A stretch of DNA of 64,000 nucleotides from Bradyrhizobium sp. Tv2a-2 (GTDB taxonomy: Bacteria; Pseudomonadota; Alphaproteobacteria; Rhizobiales; Xanthobacteraceae): contig NZ_AXAI01000012.1 in NCBI RefSeq assembly GCF_000472425.1, forward strand, positions 80,817 through 144,816. The letters run 5' to 3'. The position numbers were made by a program, and so were the translations under genes. The notes below the pieces were generated by a model that made no database searches, was not told where the DNA came from, and worked only from the letters and a program-made list of their open reading frames with translations. Of this stretch, positions 37,049 to 45,795 are shown piece by piece; position 1 is the stretch's first letter, and each line of letters opens with the position of its first letter.

Positions 37049-37741
37049 ATGCTCACGCTCTATTCCTATCCCCCGCTGTTCGGCGTGGCCGACAACAATG
37101 GCTACGGGCTGAAGGTGTTTGCCTTTCTCAAGCTCGCCGGCGTCCCGTTCACGCACGAGCATATTTTCGACGCCTCCAAGGCGCCGCGCGGCCAGCTGCC
37201 CTATATCGTCGACGGCAGCGACATCGTAGGCGACAGCGAAACCATCCTCTCTTTCATCACGCGGAAATATCGCCTGACTATCGACGCCGCACTGACGCCG
37301 GCCCAGCGCACCACCAACCTGCTCGTCACCCGCATGCTCGACGACCTCTATTGGGTGATGTCCTATTCGCGCTGGAAGGACGAGCGCTACTGGCCGCTGT
37401 TCCGCGACGCGCTGCTGCGCGAGCATCCGAGCCTGACCGAGGAAGGCCTCGCCAAGGCCAAGGCGTTCAATGCCGAGCGCTATTACTACCAGGGCATCGG
37501 CCGATATGAACCGGACGCCGCGATGACGCGCGGCCTCGCCGATCTCTCGGCGCTGGCCGAACTGATCCCTGCCGATGGCTATGTCCATGGCGCGTCACCC
37601 ACCAGCATCGATGCCGCCATCTACGGCTTCATCGCCAACATCTATTATTACGATATCGACACGCCGCTGAAGCAATTCGTCACCGCGCACGACAATATCG
37701 TCCGACACTGCAGCGCCATTCACGCCGCGGTCAACGCGTAG
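37049..37741 (+). CDS. Glutathione S-transferase family protein, metaxin-like
   Basis: This 230-residue protein has an N-terminal thioredoxin-like domain (LTLYSYPPLFGVADNNGYGLKV, GQLPYIVDGSDIVGDSETI) and a helical C-terminal domain (SAIDAAIYGFIANIYYYDI-like). The features match the Fax/metaxin-type GST branch. A catalytic Ser or Cys is not obvious at the usual site, so activity is unknown. The 105-bp repeat copy 2 begins seven bases after its stop. Confidence 0.85.
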   Translation: MLTLYSYPPLFGVADNNGYGLKVFAFLKLAGVPFTHEHIFDASKAPRGQLPYIVDGSDIVGDSETILSFITRKYRLTIDAALTPAQRTTNLLVTRMLDDLYWVMSYSRWKDERYWPLFRDALLREHPSLTEEGLAKAKAFNAERYYYQGIGRYEPDAAMTRGLADLSALAELIPADGYVHGASPTSIDAAIYGFIANIYYYDIDTPLKQFVTAHDNIVRHCSAIHAAVNA

Positions 37742-37747
37742 CGCGCA

Positions 37748-37852
37748 CTAAAGCGCGATGAGATTTGGTTGAATCGTCATCGCGCTTTAGGTCTTTGGTC
37801 GAGCATGATCTTTTCGGAAAACCGCTACACACTTTTCCGGATCATGCTTTAG
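37748..37852 (-). repeat. 105-bp two-hairpin repeat, copy 2 (inverted)
   Basis: It is the reverse complement of copy 1 apart from a few changes. The TAA stop of the hybrid kinase (minus strand) lies within its CTAAAGCATGATCC end. Confidence 0.9.
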
Positions 37853-40047
37853 CCTTCGTGGAGGATTGAGTGCAAGCGCACCGTCAATTCTGTCATGCGA
37901 AACGGTTTGTCGATAATCGGAAACTCGCCCACAGCTCGATGTCGTTCCAACACGTCTCCCGAGTAGCCCGAGCTGAGCAGAACGTTGATGTCCTTGTTCA
38001 GTCGCCTTGCTTCGCGGGCAAGCTCAATGCCGTTGATCCCGCTTGGCATCACGATGTCACTCAACAAGAGGTCGAATTCTTCGCTCTGGAGCATTCGAAG
38101 TGCTTCCGCGCCGTTCTGGGCGCAACGCACCTGATAGCCCGAGTTGCTTAGCATCGCCGACGTGAGGTGCAGAAGATCGTGATTGTCCTCGACAACCAGG
38201 ATTCGCTCCGAACCGGCCGGCACCGCTTGGGGTTGGATGCATTCGATCTCCGCATCAGGCTCTTGCGTCACTTTGGGTAAGTAGAGAGTGACGGTGGTCC
38301 CCTTTTCCAGCGCGCTTTCGATGACAATGTGCCCCCCGGACTGACGGACAAAGCCGTAAACCATGCTCAGGCCGAGCCCGGTACCTTTGCCAACCTCCTT
38401 GGTGGTGAAGAAGGGCTCAAACACCCGAGCCCTAACCTCGGGGAGCATCCCGCAACCGGTGTCTCTGACGGACAGCGTGACGTACGATCCGGGCAAGCAC
38501 CCCGCCGCGCCCCCTTCCTCCACAACGATGTTCCTCGTCTCGATCTCGAGTACGCCGCCATTCGGCATTGCGTCGCGCGCGTTCAGGGCCAGGTTGAGGA
38601 GCGCGGTCTCCAGCAGCGCCGGGTCGACATGGCACAGCCACAGTCCTTCATCGGTTTGCACCTTGACCTGGCACGCTTCCCCGACGGCGTTGCGAACGAG
38701 CCCCTGGAACTCCGACACAAGCTGGTTTGCATTGACCGGTATTGGGTTCAAAACCTGTCGTCGTGAGAATGCGAGAAGCTGCGCCGTCAGCTTTGCCCCC
38801 CGATCGACGGCACGCAGCGCGGCCGCAGCGAACTGCCGGGCTTTGGCAAAATTGCCGGCATCCTCGATGAGTTCGAGATTCGCGGAGACCACCGTGAGCA
38901 AGTTGTTGAAGTCGTGGGCGACACCACCGGTGAGCTGACCGACGCACTCCATCTTCTGGCTCTGATGGAACTGCTCCCTTGCTTCGGACAGTTCATGCTC
39001 ACGGTGCTCCAGCGCGTCGGCCATGGAGTTGAACGCGTTGGCGACCCGCGCAATTTCCGAATTGCCCCGGATGTCCACACGGCGCGCAAATTCACCGAGC
39101 CGCCATTGGTTCGCAGCGTCAACCAACTTCCCAAAGGGGCGCTGGACGAATCGTTGGACGCCCCACGCCGTTAGGCTCAACACAATCAAAGTGCCCAGAG
39201 CGATCAACAACACGTCGCGCTGCGTGCGACGTTCGATCTTGGCGAAAGCCTGCGCCTTGTCGAGGCCGACGCTGACAAGTAGATCAACCTTCACGGCGGA
39301 GAAGCCGACGATTCTTCGCACGCCGTCAAAGTTGACCATGTCCGCTACAGTCCCGTTGTAGAGCGTCGGGTCTTTGCCTGCGAGCACTCTCTTGCCGGGG
39401 CACCGGGCGTCATCAGGGTAGCGAGCGAGGCATGTTCCGTTGCGGTCCGTGATGGCGAGTGCGGTTCCCGCCGGAACGCTCTTTTTCGCGATGTAGTCGT
39501 TCGCGATGTGGTCGGTCAGCCACTCGAGGCTGAGAGCTGCTACGACGACGCCACCCATGCGGCCATCGTCACCGTAGAATGGTAGCGCAAAGTGAACGGA
39601 GTTGCGACCGGTCGCCCGACCGATCTCAAACTCTCCGACTGTGAATTTGCCGGTTGTCAGAACACTGTTGAAGTAGGGCCGCCCGGTGATTGTAACTGGC
39701 TTGCGCTCTCCGCCTGATCTGCAGAAAAGGCTGCCGTTCATGTCGCTCACGAAAAACACGATGAACCCCGGATATCTTTCCTTGATCCTGGAAAGGTAAG
39801 CGTTGCATCCTTCGACGTCCTTCGCCTTTATCGCCGGAAGCTCGGAGAGCGCGATCAGGGCCTGATGAATACCCTGGACGATCTCCTCCTGGTCCGCTGC
39901 GGCGAGCTTGGCGAGGCCGAGCGCTTGGTCCCGCACTTCAACTTGGCGCATGAGGCGCAGGTCGACTTCATTGTATGCCTGTATCGCGATTGCAGGCAGC
40001 ATGGCCACGGCAAGCAGCAGGAACAGCCGTGATAGCAGGCTATCCAT
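37849..40047 (-). CDS. Hybrid sensor histidine kinase/response regulator
   Basis: This 732-residue kinase has TM1 (about 7-24), an extracytoplasmic dCache-type sensor (about 40-265), TM2 (about 278-298), a HAMP domain, a HisKA domain with His378 in GGVAHDFNNLL, HATPase boxes (NARDAMPNGG, DTGCGM, GTGLGLSMVYG) and a C-terminal receiver with Asp664 in LLLSDIVMPSG. AGGAAATG precedes the start. The GC content is lower than the neighbours. The stop codon is contributed by the 105-bp repeat. No partner regulator gene is adjacent. Confidence 0.93.
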   Translation of the reverse strand: MDSLLSRLFLLLAVAMLPAIAIQAYNEVDLRLMRQVEVRDQALGLAKLAAADQEEIVQGIHQALIALSELPAIKAKDVEGCNAYLSRIKERYPGFIVFFVSDMNGSLFCRSGGERKPVTITGRPYFNSVLTTGKFTVGEFEIGRATGRNSVHFALPFYGDDGRMGGVVVAALSLEWLTDHIANDYIAKKSVPAGTALAITDRNGTCLARYPDDARCPGKRVLAGKDPTLYNGTVADMVNFDGVRRIVGFSAVKVDLLVSVGLDKAQAFAKIERRTQRDVLLIALGTLIVLSLTAWGVQRFVQRPFGKLVDAANQWRLGEFARRVDIRGNSEIARVANAFNSMADALEHREHELSEAREQFHQSQKMECVGQLTGGVAHDFNNLLTVVSANLELIEDAGNFAKARQFAAAALRAVDRGAKLTAQLLAFSRRQVLNPIPVNANQLVSEFQGLVRNAVGEACQVKVQTDEGLWLCHVDPALLETALLNLALNARDAMPNGGVLEIETRNIVVEEGGAAGCLPGSYVTLSVRDTGCGMLPEVRARVFEPFFTTKEVGKGTGLGLSMVYGFVRQSGGHIVIESALEKGTTVTLYLPKVTQEPDAEIECIQPQAVPAGSERILVVEDNHDLLHLTSAMLSNSGYQVRCAQNGAEALRMLQSEEFDLLLSDIVMPSGINGIELAREARRLNKDINVLLSSGYSGDVLERHRAVGEFPIIDKPFRMTELTVRLHSILHEG

Positions 40048-40568
40048 TCAACCATTTCCTACGCGCGATCATCTGCATCAGACCGGACCATATCCATTCC
40101 GGGCCGTTGCATAAGCGTTCCCCCATCGGAAATGGCGTCACTGCGCTGGCAGCGCTTTTTCTTGACCGGCACCTGCTGTTGGAGCCGCTCGACGCCCGAG
40201 AGATCAATGAATGAGGCGGCTGCATTACAGCCCTGTTGCAGTTTGTCAGAAACGGTTGCGATTGTAGCCAAGCGACCGGAATCACGACGAAAAAAGCAAG
40301 CACGTGTAACGAGAAAAATCACATACCTTCACCGTCGTCCCGGCCAAGCCGCCCGGATGCCAACAGCCCGCGTGGTCGGTTGCAACCCGCAGACAGCCCC
40401 ACAGATCTGACACTAAAGCCCAGGCCGCAACCTTATCGAACGCATGTTCCGCCGCCTCCGGGATTTCAGACGTATCGCGGCCGGCTACGACAAACGAGCC
40501 GACACCTCCTATCCGCCATCCTCTTGGTCGCCGCGTTCACTTGGTGGAGCAATTGCGTCCGGACCTAG
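40048..40568. other. Intergenic region without recognised gene
   Basis: About 520 bases upstream of the hybrid kinase hold no reading frame with coding character, no RNA gene and no repeat that I recognise. The sequence is less GC-rich than the flanks. It could contain the kinase promoter and regulatory sites. Confidence 0.6.
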
Positions 40569-41054
40569 CTAGTGCTTGTGGGCGCGGGGATGCATCAGCA
40601 TGTCCTGCGCCGCGATCAGTTCGCGGAACGCCTCCTCGCTGCCGCCGGCGTCCGGATGCACCATCTTGGCGGCACGGCGGAACGCCTGGCGGATTTCGGG
40701 CACCGCAAGACTCTTGCCAAGTGGCAAATGCAGCATCTTGCGGGCGCGCTCTTCCGGCGTCAGCGGCTTCGGCCGCGCGCGGCGCATGCCGAAGCGCGGC
40801 GTGGCGAGTTGCTGCAGCACGTCGAACAGAATCAGGAACCGCCGCCTTGCGCCGGGCCTGACGCCGTGATCGTCGCTGCCTTGCGCTGCATTGCGCAGGA
40901 TCGGGATCGCCTGCTTCGCCGCCTGCCGCAACACGGCATCCTCCGCATTGCCTGCGATCGCGGTCGCAAGCCGCGCCGCCTCCGGCCAGTCGATCTCGGT
41001 CGCCGACACCAGGCGTTCGACCGAGACCTTCCAATGTTTCAGTTGCTCGTTCAT
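40569..41054 (-). CDS. DnaJ-domain protein
   Basis: This 161-residue protein carries a J-like domain at the C-terminus, with the HPD motif in KMVHPDAGGSEEAFRELIAAQDML. The N-terminal 100 residues are helical and unlike DnaJ. The protein lacks the Gly/Phe and zinc modules, so it is a type III J-domain protein. It may recruit DnaK to a specific client; nothing here names it. The chosen ATG lacks a strong Shine-Dalgarno. Confidence 0.8.
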   Translation of the reverse strand: MNEQLKHWKVSVERLVSATEIDWPEAARLATAIAGNAEDAVLRQAAKQAIPILRNAAQGSDDHGVRPGARRRFLILFDVLQQLATPRFGMRRARPKPLTPEERARKMLHLPLGKSLAVPEIRQAFRRAAKMVHPDAGGSEEAFRELIAAQDMLMHPRAHKH

Positions 41055-41159
41055 CCCGGCGGGGAGTGAACACGGAGAACGTATATACCCGGCCCTTGCA
41101 GCCGCTCGAATTTGAGTTAGCTTTTCAATAAAATTGAACGAATAAACGGAGGACACGCC

Positions 41160-41927
41160 ATGCCGCTGCTTCAAAAACACCTCGCCGTCGTCACCGGCGC
41201 CGCGTCCGGCATCGGACAGGCGATCGCTGCGGGCTTTGCGCGGGAGGGCGCGCGGGTGGTGCTGCTCGATATCAACGAAGACGGCGCAGCGGAGGCCGCC
41301 GGGCAGATCCGCGAGACCGGCGGTACCGCTACAAGCTTTGCACTCGATGTGACGAGCCGCGAGGGTTGCAATGCGGTTGCGAAAAGGATCGCGGCCGAGG
41401 TCGGTCAGGTATCGATCCTCGTCAACAATGCCGGCATCAACCGCCGCAATGCCTTCACCGCCGAACGAGACGCCGTGATCAAGGACTGGCAGGACATCAT
41501 GGCGATCAATCTGAACGGCGTGTTCAACGTGACGCACGCGTTCCTTGACCCCTTGCGCGGCAGCAAGGGACGCATCGTCAATATCGCCTCGATCCAGTCC
41601 TTCGTGCATGTGCGCACGCCGAACTCACCGGCCTACACCACCTCCAAGCATGGCGTGCTCGGCTTCACCCGTGCGCTCGCGGCGGATCTCGGCAGGTTTG
41701 GCGTGCGAGTGAACGCGATAGGCCCGGGGCTGATCGAGACGCCGCTGAATGCGCATGTGCGCGCCACCAATCCGCAGCTCGTGCAGACCTTCCTCGATCA
41801 CACCCCGCTCGGGCGCGCGGGCAAGCCGGAGGACATTGTCGGGCCCGCGATCTTCCTCGCGTCCGATCTGTCGTCCTATGTCACGGGCTCGATCGTGATG
41901 GCCGATGGCGGCTACCGGGCGATATGA
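41160..41927 (+). CDS. SDR family oxidoreductase
   Basis: This 255-residue short-chain dehydrogenase has the cofactor motif VVTGAASGIGQAIA (about 10-23), NAGI (NNAGINRRNAF), and the catalytic Ser-Tyr-Lys in NIASIQSFVHVRTPNS with YTTSK. The C-terminal MADGGYRAI element is typical of 3-oxoacyl-ACP reductase or gluconate/glucose dehydrogenase subfamilies. GGAGG precedes the start. The 3-prime end overlaps an antisense small membrane-protein gene by 47 bases. Confidence 0.92.
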   Translation: MPLLQKHLAVVTGAASGIGQAIAAGFAREGARVVLLDINEDGAAEAAGQIRETGGTATSFALDVTSREGCNAVAKRIAAEVGQVSILVNNAGINRRNAFTAERDAVIKDWQDIMAINLNGVFNVTHAFLDPLRGSKGRIVNIASIQSFVHVRTPNSPAYTTSKHGVLGFTRALAADLGRFGVRVNAIGPGLIETPLNAHVRATNPQLVQTFLDHTPLGRAGKPEDIVGPAIFLASDLSSYVTGSIVMADGGYRAI

Positions 41928-42153
41928 TGCGGCCAAGCTTCGCGGCCGCCATTATGCAGAGCGCGATGGCGGCGACCCAGGAGCTCACAAGCTCGATGGC
42001 GCGCAGCGCAAAGGCGGTCAGCACTGCCCAGGACGACTGCGGCTCGTCGGCATAGCCAACCGGAACCACGTCCGGGACCAGGATGCGCGCTGCCACGAAA
42101 GCGAACGTGCCGGCGGCTGCCGCAAGCCAGACCACTTTCCAACCGCCGCTCAT
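41881..42153 (-). CDS. Two-helix small membrane protein
   Basis: This 90-residue protein has two hydrophobic helices (about 8-26 and 44-70) joined by a short polar loop, and a basic C-terminus. GGAGCG lies about six bases before the ATG. Its last 47 bases overlap the SDR gene on the opposite strand, an unusual convergent overlap. I do not recognise the family. Confidence 0.55.
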   Translation of the reverse strand: MSGGWKVVWLAAAAGTFAFVAARILVPDVVPVGYADEPQSSWAVLTAFALRAIELVSSWVAAIALCIMAAAKLGRIISPGSRHRPSRSSP

Positions 42154-42310
42154 CGCTTCGCTCCATCAGCCGACTGCACTCAAGCAATACCGTCGTGCAC
42201 GCGCCGTCGATTGATGTTGATCAATCCCGCCAGTGAGCGGCGCCGTAATTGCTGGGCAAAGCGCACGTCTGCTAAGAAGCCTCGTGAATCGCAGCACAAA
42301 GGAGCAGCGC

Positions 42311-42847
42311 GTGGCGGACGATTCAGGCCCCCGGCAAGGACGACAGGGACCGCTCGGTCCACGCGGCAAGCAAGGTGAGCCCGGCCGCCCCGGTCCGCAG
42401 GGCCATCCCGGTCGCCGCGGCCCCGATGGCGGGCGCGGCAAACCGGGACCGCCGGGCAAGGCGGGGGCGGCGGGCAAACCGGGGCCGCAAGGCCCGCGTG
42501 GCGAAGCCGGGCCACAGGGCAAGCCGGGTCAGCAAGGTCCTGCCGGCCCGCGCGGCGAAGCCGGACCGGCCGGCCAGCTGCCGTCGATCGACCAGGTGAT
42601 GCCGTGGCTGCATCTGATCTTCGACGCCTACGAAGACTATCGCAAGCAACGCGAACAGGAGGCCGCCGAGCGCACGGCGCTGGAAGCGCAAGAACTCGAG
42701 GCAATGAAGGTGTTCGAGGACGAAGAGATCCCCGACGATCACGGTGACGACGCCGATGAATTCGGCGAGGGCAGGCGCAAGAAAGAAAAGAAGAAAAAGA
42801 AGAAGCACAAGGACAGGAAGAAAGACAGGAATGGGGACGAAGAGTAG
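42311..42847 (+). CDS. Collagen-like Gly-X-Y repeat protein
   Basis: This 178-residue protein begins at a GTG preceded by AAAGGAG with six-base spacing. Residues about 12-88 are a continuous collagen-type Gly-X-Y array (GPRGKQGEPGRPGPQGHPGR, GKPGPPGKAGAAGKPGPQG). A helical segment with WLHLIFDAYEDYRK and acidic Glu/Asp stretches follows, and the C-terminal 30 residues are nearly all Lys/Glu/Arg. I see no Sec signal or lipobox. It may form an intracellular or unconventionally secreted trimer. Confidence 0.85.
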   Translation: MADDSGPRQGRQGPLGPRGKQGEPGRPGPQGHPGRRGPDGGRGKPGPPGKAGAAGKPGPQGPRGEAGPQGKPGQQGPAGPRGEAGPAGQLPSIDQVMPWLHLIFDAYEDYRKQREQEAAERTALEAQELEAMKVFEDEEIPDDHGDDADEFGEGRRKKEKKKKKKHKDRKKDRNGDEE

Positions 42848-42851
42848 GCGT

Positions 42852-42928
42852 CGTCATGCCCGACCTGTCCCGGGTGTCCGCCTACTGCGCCGCAAAGGAC
42901 GTGGGCCGGGTCAAGCGCGGCCATGACG
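42852..42928. repeat. CGTCATG inverted-end repeat
   Basis: It begins CGTCATGCCCGACCTGTCCC and ends GCGGCCATGACG. It directly follows the collagen-like gene stop and may form a transcript-end hairpin. It resembles another common dispersed Bradyrhizobium-type element. Confidence 0.6.
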
Positions 42929-42939
42929 AGATGAGCGTA

Positions 42940-43206
42940 TCAACCGAACCGCAGCCGCGAGCGCTCCTTCGCCTTTTCAGCCTCGATGGTGCGGTCGCGC
43001 GGCGGGGCTTGGGTGTGCAGCGACGTCAACAGCCGCCGCGCGGCGTCGCTCACCTCATCCACCGCGAGATCGAACGCGGCCTGGTTCGCCTGCGACGGCC
43101 GGCCGAAACCGGAGAGTTTGCGCACGAATTGCAGCGCGGAGGCGCGGATCTCGTCCTCCGTCGCCGGAGGCTCGAAATTAAACAGCGTCTTGATGTTGCG
43201 GCACAT
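42940..43206 (-). CDS. DUF2277 family protein
   Basis: This 88-residue protein has the characteristic start MCRNIKTLFNFEPPATEDEI and the RASALQFVRKLSGFG motif of DUF2277, a small cytoplasmic family of unknown function. The start was chosen because the family begins exactly at MCRNIK. Its 3-prime end lies beyond the CGTCATG repeat, convergent with the collagen-like gene. Confidence 0.9.
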   Translation of the reverse strand: MCRNIKTLFNFEPPATEDEIRASALQFVRKLSGFGRPSQANQAAFDLAVDEVSDAARRLLTSLHTQAPPRDRTIEAEKAKERSRLRFG

Positions 43207-43359
43207 GCTTGACCTCCACTGCCCGTGAACGACGGCGCCTCGCGGCACTTGCTCAAGGACGATCGGACGAGCCAAAATCCTACATCGGAGCGCTGTTTTG
43301 GCCTAGAATGGCGGCATCAATTTCCGCAACGTGCCGGATCGAACAAGCGGGGTGTCTCG

Positions 43360-43605
43360 ATGTCTCACGTCACCTATAGGATCGTCGAACATGACGGCGG
43401 CTGGGCCTACACCGTCGACGGCGTGTTCTCGGAAAGCTTCCCGAACCATGCCGCGGCGCTCGCCGCCGCCAAGCGTGCCGCGGCCGAGCAGCGCACGCCG
43501 GGACGCACCGAGGTGATCGAATATGAGACGCCCGACGGCAAGTGGCGCACGGAAACCGCCGAGGGCAGCGACCGCCCGGAGACCGAAGTCGACGACACAC
43601 GATAA
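43360..43605 (+). CDS. DUF2188-like small protein
   Basis: This 81-residue protein has the pattern of DUF2188: a short beta hairpin YRIVEHDGGWAYTVDG, then SFPNHAAALAAAKRAAAEQ as a helix, and a final PDGKWRTET strand. The family is cytoplasmic and functionally uncharacterised. ATG follows GGGGTGTCTCG. It stands alone. Confidence 0.82.
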   Translation: MSHVTYRIVEHDGGWAYTVDGVFSESFPNHAAALAAAKRAAAEQRTPGRTEVIEYETPDGKWRTETAEGSDRPETEVDDTR

Positions 43606-43684
43606 CCCAAACCGGAAATCCTGGTTCACCTCTCCCGCAGGAGAGGTGACAACCCGGCGCCCGACCGAACTTTAAGTGCAATCG

Positions 43685-44365
43685 TCAGAACGGCACCTTG
43701 ATGCCGAGCCGATCGAAGAAGGCGCGGCCCTTTCTCGTCAGCCGCAACGCTCGCGGCAGGCGGCTGCGCACCAGGCAGCGGTTGTCGACGAGATGTTTCA
43801 GCAGAGCGCTCGGAAACGGACCGGAGAGATGCGGCACGCGCTCCGTCCAGTCGTTGCAGAGACGGACATGCGGCGTGCGCGCCGGGTTGAACGCGATGCC
43901 CTCACCGCGGCACCAGGCAAGTCCCGCCGCGGTCACCTGCCCGGTGCGCGCCTCGAGCTTCACCAGCCCACGACGGATCAGCGCCTCCGCAAGCAAAACG
44001 CCGAGCGCGCCCGCCAGATGCTGGTAGCAGCTGCGCGACTGCCGCAACGGCTCGGGCGGCAAAGCACGCCGGTGCGCCTCGCGCGTGGCCAGATTGGCCA
44101 GGCTTTCGACCAGTGCGGCCATCTCGTCGTCGGCGATCCGATAGTAGCGAAACCGCCCCTGCGCCCACACCGCGAGCACCCGTGCGTCCACGAGCTTCTG
44201 CAAATGGGCGCTGGCGCTTTGCGGCGAGATGCCGGCGATTTCGGCGAGCTCGCCGGCCGGCAGCGCCCGCCCGTCGGCCAGCGCGCACACCATGGCCTCT
44301 CGCGCGGGGTCGCTCAGCGCCTGCGTGATCTTCGCAAACCCCGTTTGCACCGGCCGGTCAAGCAT
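43685..44365 (-). CDS. ArsR-type winged-helix transcriptional regulator
   Basis: This 226-residue regulator has an N-terminal ArsR-like winged helix: ALSDPAREAMVCALADG, ELAEIAGISPQSASAHLQKLVDARVL (recognition helix) and GRFRYYRIADD wing. The C-terminal 120 residues (LGVLLAEALIRRGLVKLEA to the end) form an extra domain seen in some Rhizobiales members; no metal-binding Cys pair typical of ArsR is present. The target is unknown. It is divergent from the NTF2-like gene, which may be its target. Confidence 0.85.
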   Translation of the reverse strand: MLDRPVQTGFAKITQALSDPAREAMVCALADGRALPAGELAEIAGISPQSASAHLQKLVDARVLAVWAQGRFRYYRIADDEMAALVESLANLATREAHRRALPPEPLRQSRSCYQHLAGALGVLLAEALIRRGLVKLEARTGQVTAAGLAWCRGEGIAFNPARTPHVRLCNDWTERVPHLSGPFPSALLKHLVDNRCLVRSRLPRALRLTRKGRAFFDRLGIKVPF

Positions 44366-44517
44366 CCGATTTCGAGCTCCAGCGGTTGCCAAGGTTCCTG
44401 CTCCCAGCAGCACCATCATATCCCGCTTTGGCGGGAGTCATTTCAGAAATCGATGAAACGTCAACACCCCCCGCTTTGCGACCCTTGCAGGCATCGACCT
44501 CACAAAAGGAAACAGCC

Positions 44518-44916
44518 GTGCAAGACGTCGAACGCATCTACAAGCTCTGGGACGACGCGTTGGGAAAGAGGGACCTGGAAGCCTCGCTCGCGCTCTATGC
44601 CGAGGACGCCTCGATCGAGAGCCCGCTGGTTTGCCATCTCATGAAGACGCCGGAGGGCATCGTGCAAGGCAGGGAAAACCTGCGTGCTTTCATTACCCGC
44701 GTGTTCCAGACCAATCCGCCCCAGCGTAAGCGCTTCAAGAAGGGCTTCTTCAGCGACGGGCGGGTGCTGACCTGGGAATATCCGCGGCAGTCGCCGGAGG
44801 GCCATCAGATGGAGCTGGTGGAAGTCATGGAGATCGAGGACGGCCTGATCAGGCGCCACCGGGTCTACTGGGGCTGGTATGCGCTCAGCGTGCTCAGGGA
44901 TGGCCATCACGGGTAA
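44518..44916 (+). CDS. NTF2-like (SnoaL-type) protein
   Basis: The 132-residue product has the NTF2-like cone fold (VERIYKLWDDALGKRDLEASLALYAEDASIESP, GIVQGRENLRAFI, HRVYWGWYAL). GTG start after AAAGGAAACAGCC is preferred to an upstream TTG. SnoaL-like proteins include isomerases and cyclases. It is divergent from an ArsR-like regulator. Confidence 0.8.
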   Translation: MQDVERIYKLWDDALGKRDLEASLALYAEDASIESPLVCHLMKTPEGIVQGRENLRAFITRVFQTNPPQRKRFKKGFFSDGRVLTWEYPRQSPEGHQMELVEVMEIEDGLIRRHRVYWGWYALSVLRDGHHG

Positions 44917-45097
44917 CGGGTCCGCCATTCGTGCGAGCCTCTCGGATCGCCGCACGCACCGTGCTCATTGCGAGGAACGGAGCGACGAAGCAATGACGGC
45001 GTAAACCCTCAAGAGTTGTAGGGGCGGGCACGCAATCTACATGATGACTGGACTGTGACACGCTGCTAGCCTCCCGCAAAACCACCGGAGCACCACC

Positions 45098-45703
45098 TTG
45101 GCCGACGTCACCTCCGCCGACCTCACCGCGATCTATGCCAAACCGAGCCCGCGCGTCATCGCCAAGGCGCGGCCGTCGATCGATGCGCATGCGAAGAATT
45201 TCATCGCGATGTCGCCGTTCTGCGTGCTGGCCACCTCCGGCAAGGACGGCAGCGTCGATGCGTCTCCGCGCGGCGGCGGCGTGGGCTTTGTCCATGTCGA
45301 GGGACCGAACCTGCTGCTGATGCCGGACCGCGCCGGCAACAACCGCATCGACAGTTTCAAGAACATCGTCGAGGGCAGCGGCCTGCTGCAATTGATCTTC
45401 TTCGTGCCCGGCATCGATGAGACGCTGCGCGTCGGCGGCAAGGGCGCGGTGACGACCGACCCGAAGCTGCTGGAGGCGATGATCGAGTTCGGCAAGCCGC
45501 CGCGCGCGGTGCTACGCGTCGAGGTGAGCGAGGCCTATTTCCATTGCGGCAAGGCGCTGATGCGCTCGAAGCTGTGGTCGAGGGACGTGCAGGTCACGCG
45601 CGCGAGCTTCCCCAGCATCAGCGAGGTCATTCACGACCAAACCGCGCTCGGCGAGCCGGAAAGCCAGACCGTGGTGGAAGCGCGCTACAAGACGCAGCTC
45701 TGA
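45098..45703 (+). CDS. PPOX-class flavin-binding protein
   Basis: This 201-residue protein has the pyridoxamine-phosphate-oxidase split barrel: FCVLATSGKDGSVDASPRGGGVGFVHV, DRAGNNRIDSFKNI (FMN/F420 phosphate-binding) and KPPRAVLRVEVSEAYFHCGKALMRSKLW. It fits the MSMEG_1061-type subgroup. The start is TTG with GGAG upstream. A strong terminator follows the stop. Confidence 0.85.
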   Translation: MADVTSADLTAIYAKPSPRVIAKARPSIDAHAKNFIAMSPFCVLATSGKDGSVDASPRGGGVGFVHVEGPNLLLMPDRAGNNRIDSFKNIVEGSGLLQLIFFVPGIDETLRVGGKGAVTTDPKLLEAMIEFGKPPRAVLRVEVSEAYFHCGKALMRSKLWSRDVQVTRASFPSISEVIHDQTALGEPESQTVVEARYKTQL

Positions 45704-45726
45704 ATTTCGCGGAGCTTTTCTCGGCG

Positions 45727-45763
45727 GCGGATGCCCGGGCCTGACCCGGGCATCCGCATTTTT
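45727..45763 (+). terminator. Intrinsic terminator after PPOX-class gene
   Basis: GCGGATGCCCGGG pairs with CCCGGGCATCCGC over a 5-base loop, followed by ATTTTT. Confidence 0.9.
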
Positions 45764-45795
45764 GGCACCGGAAGAAAGAGGTTAGAGTAGCCCCC

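Noticed and set aside
40236..40568. 110-residue plus-strand frame upstream of the DnaJ-type gene
   Set aside because: Pro/Arg/Ser-rich with no Shine-Dalgarno; lacks coding character.
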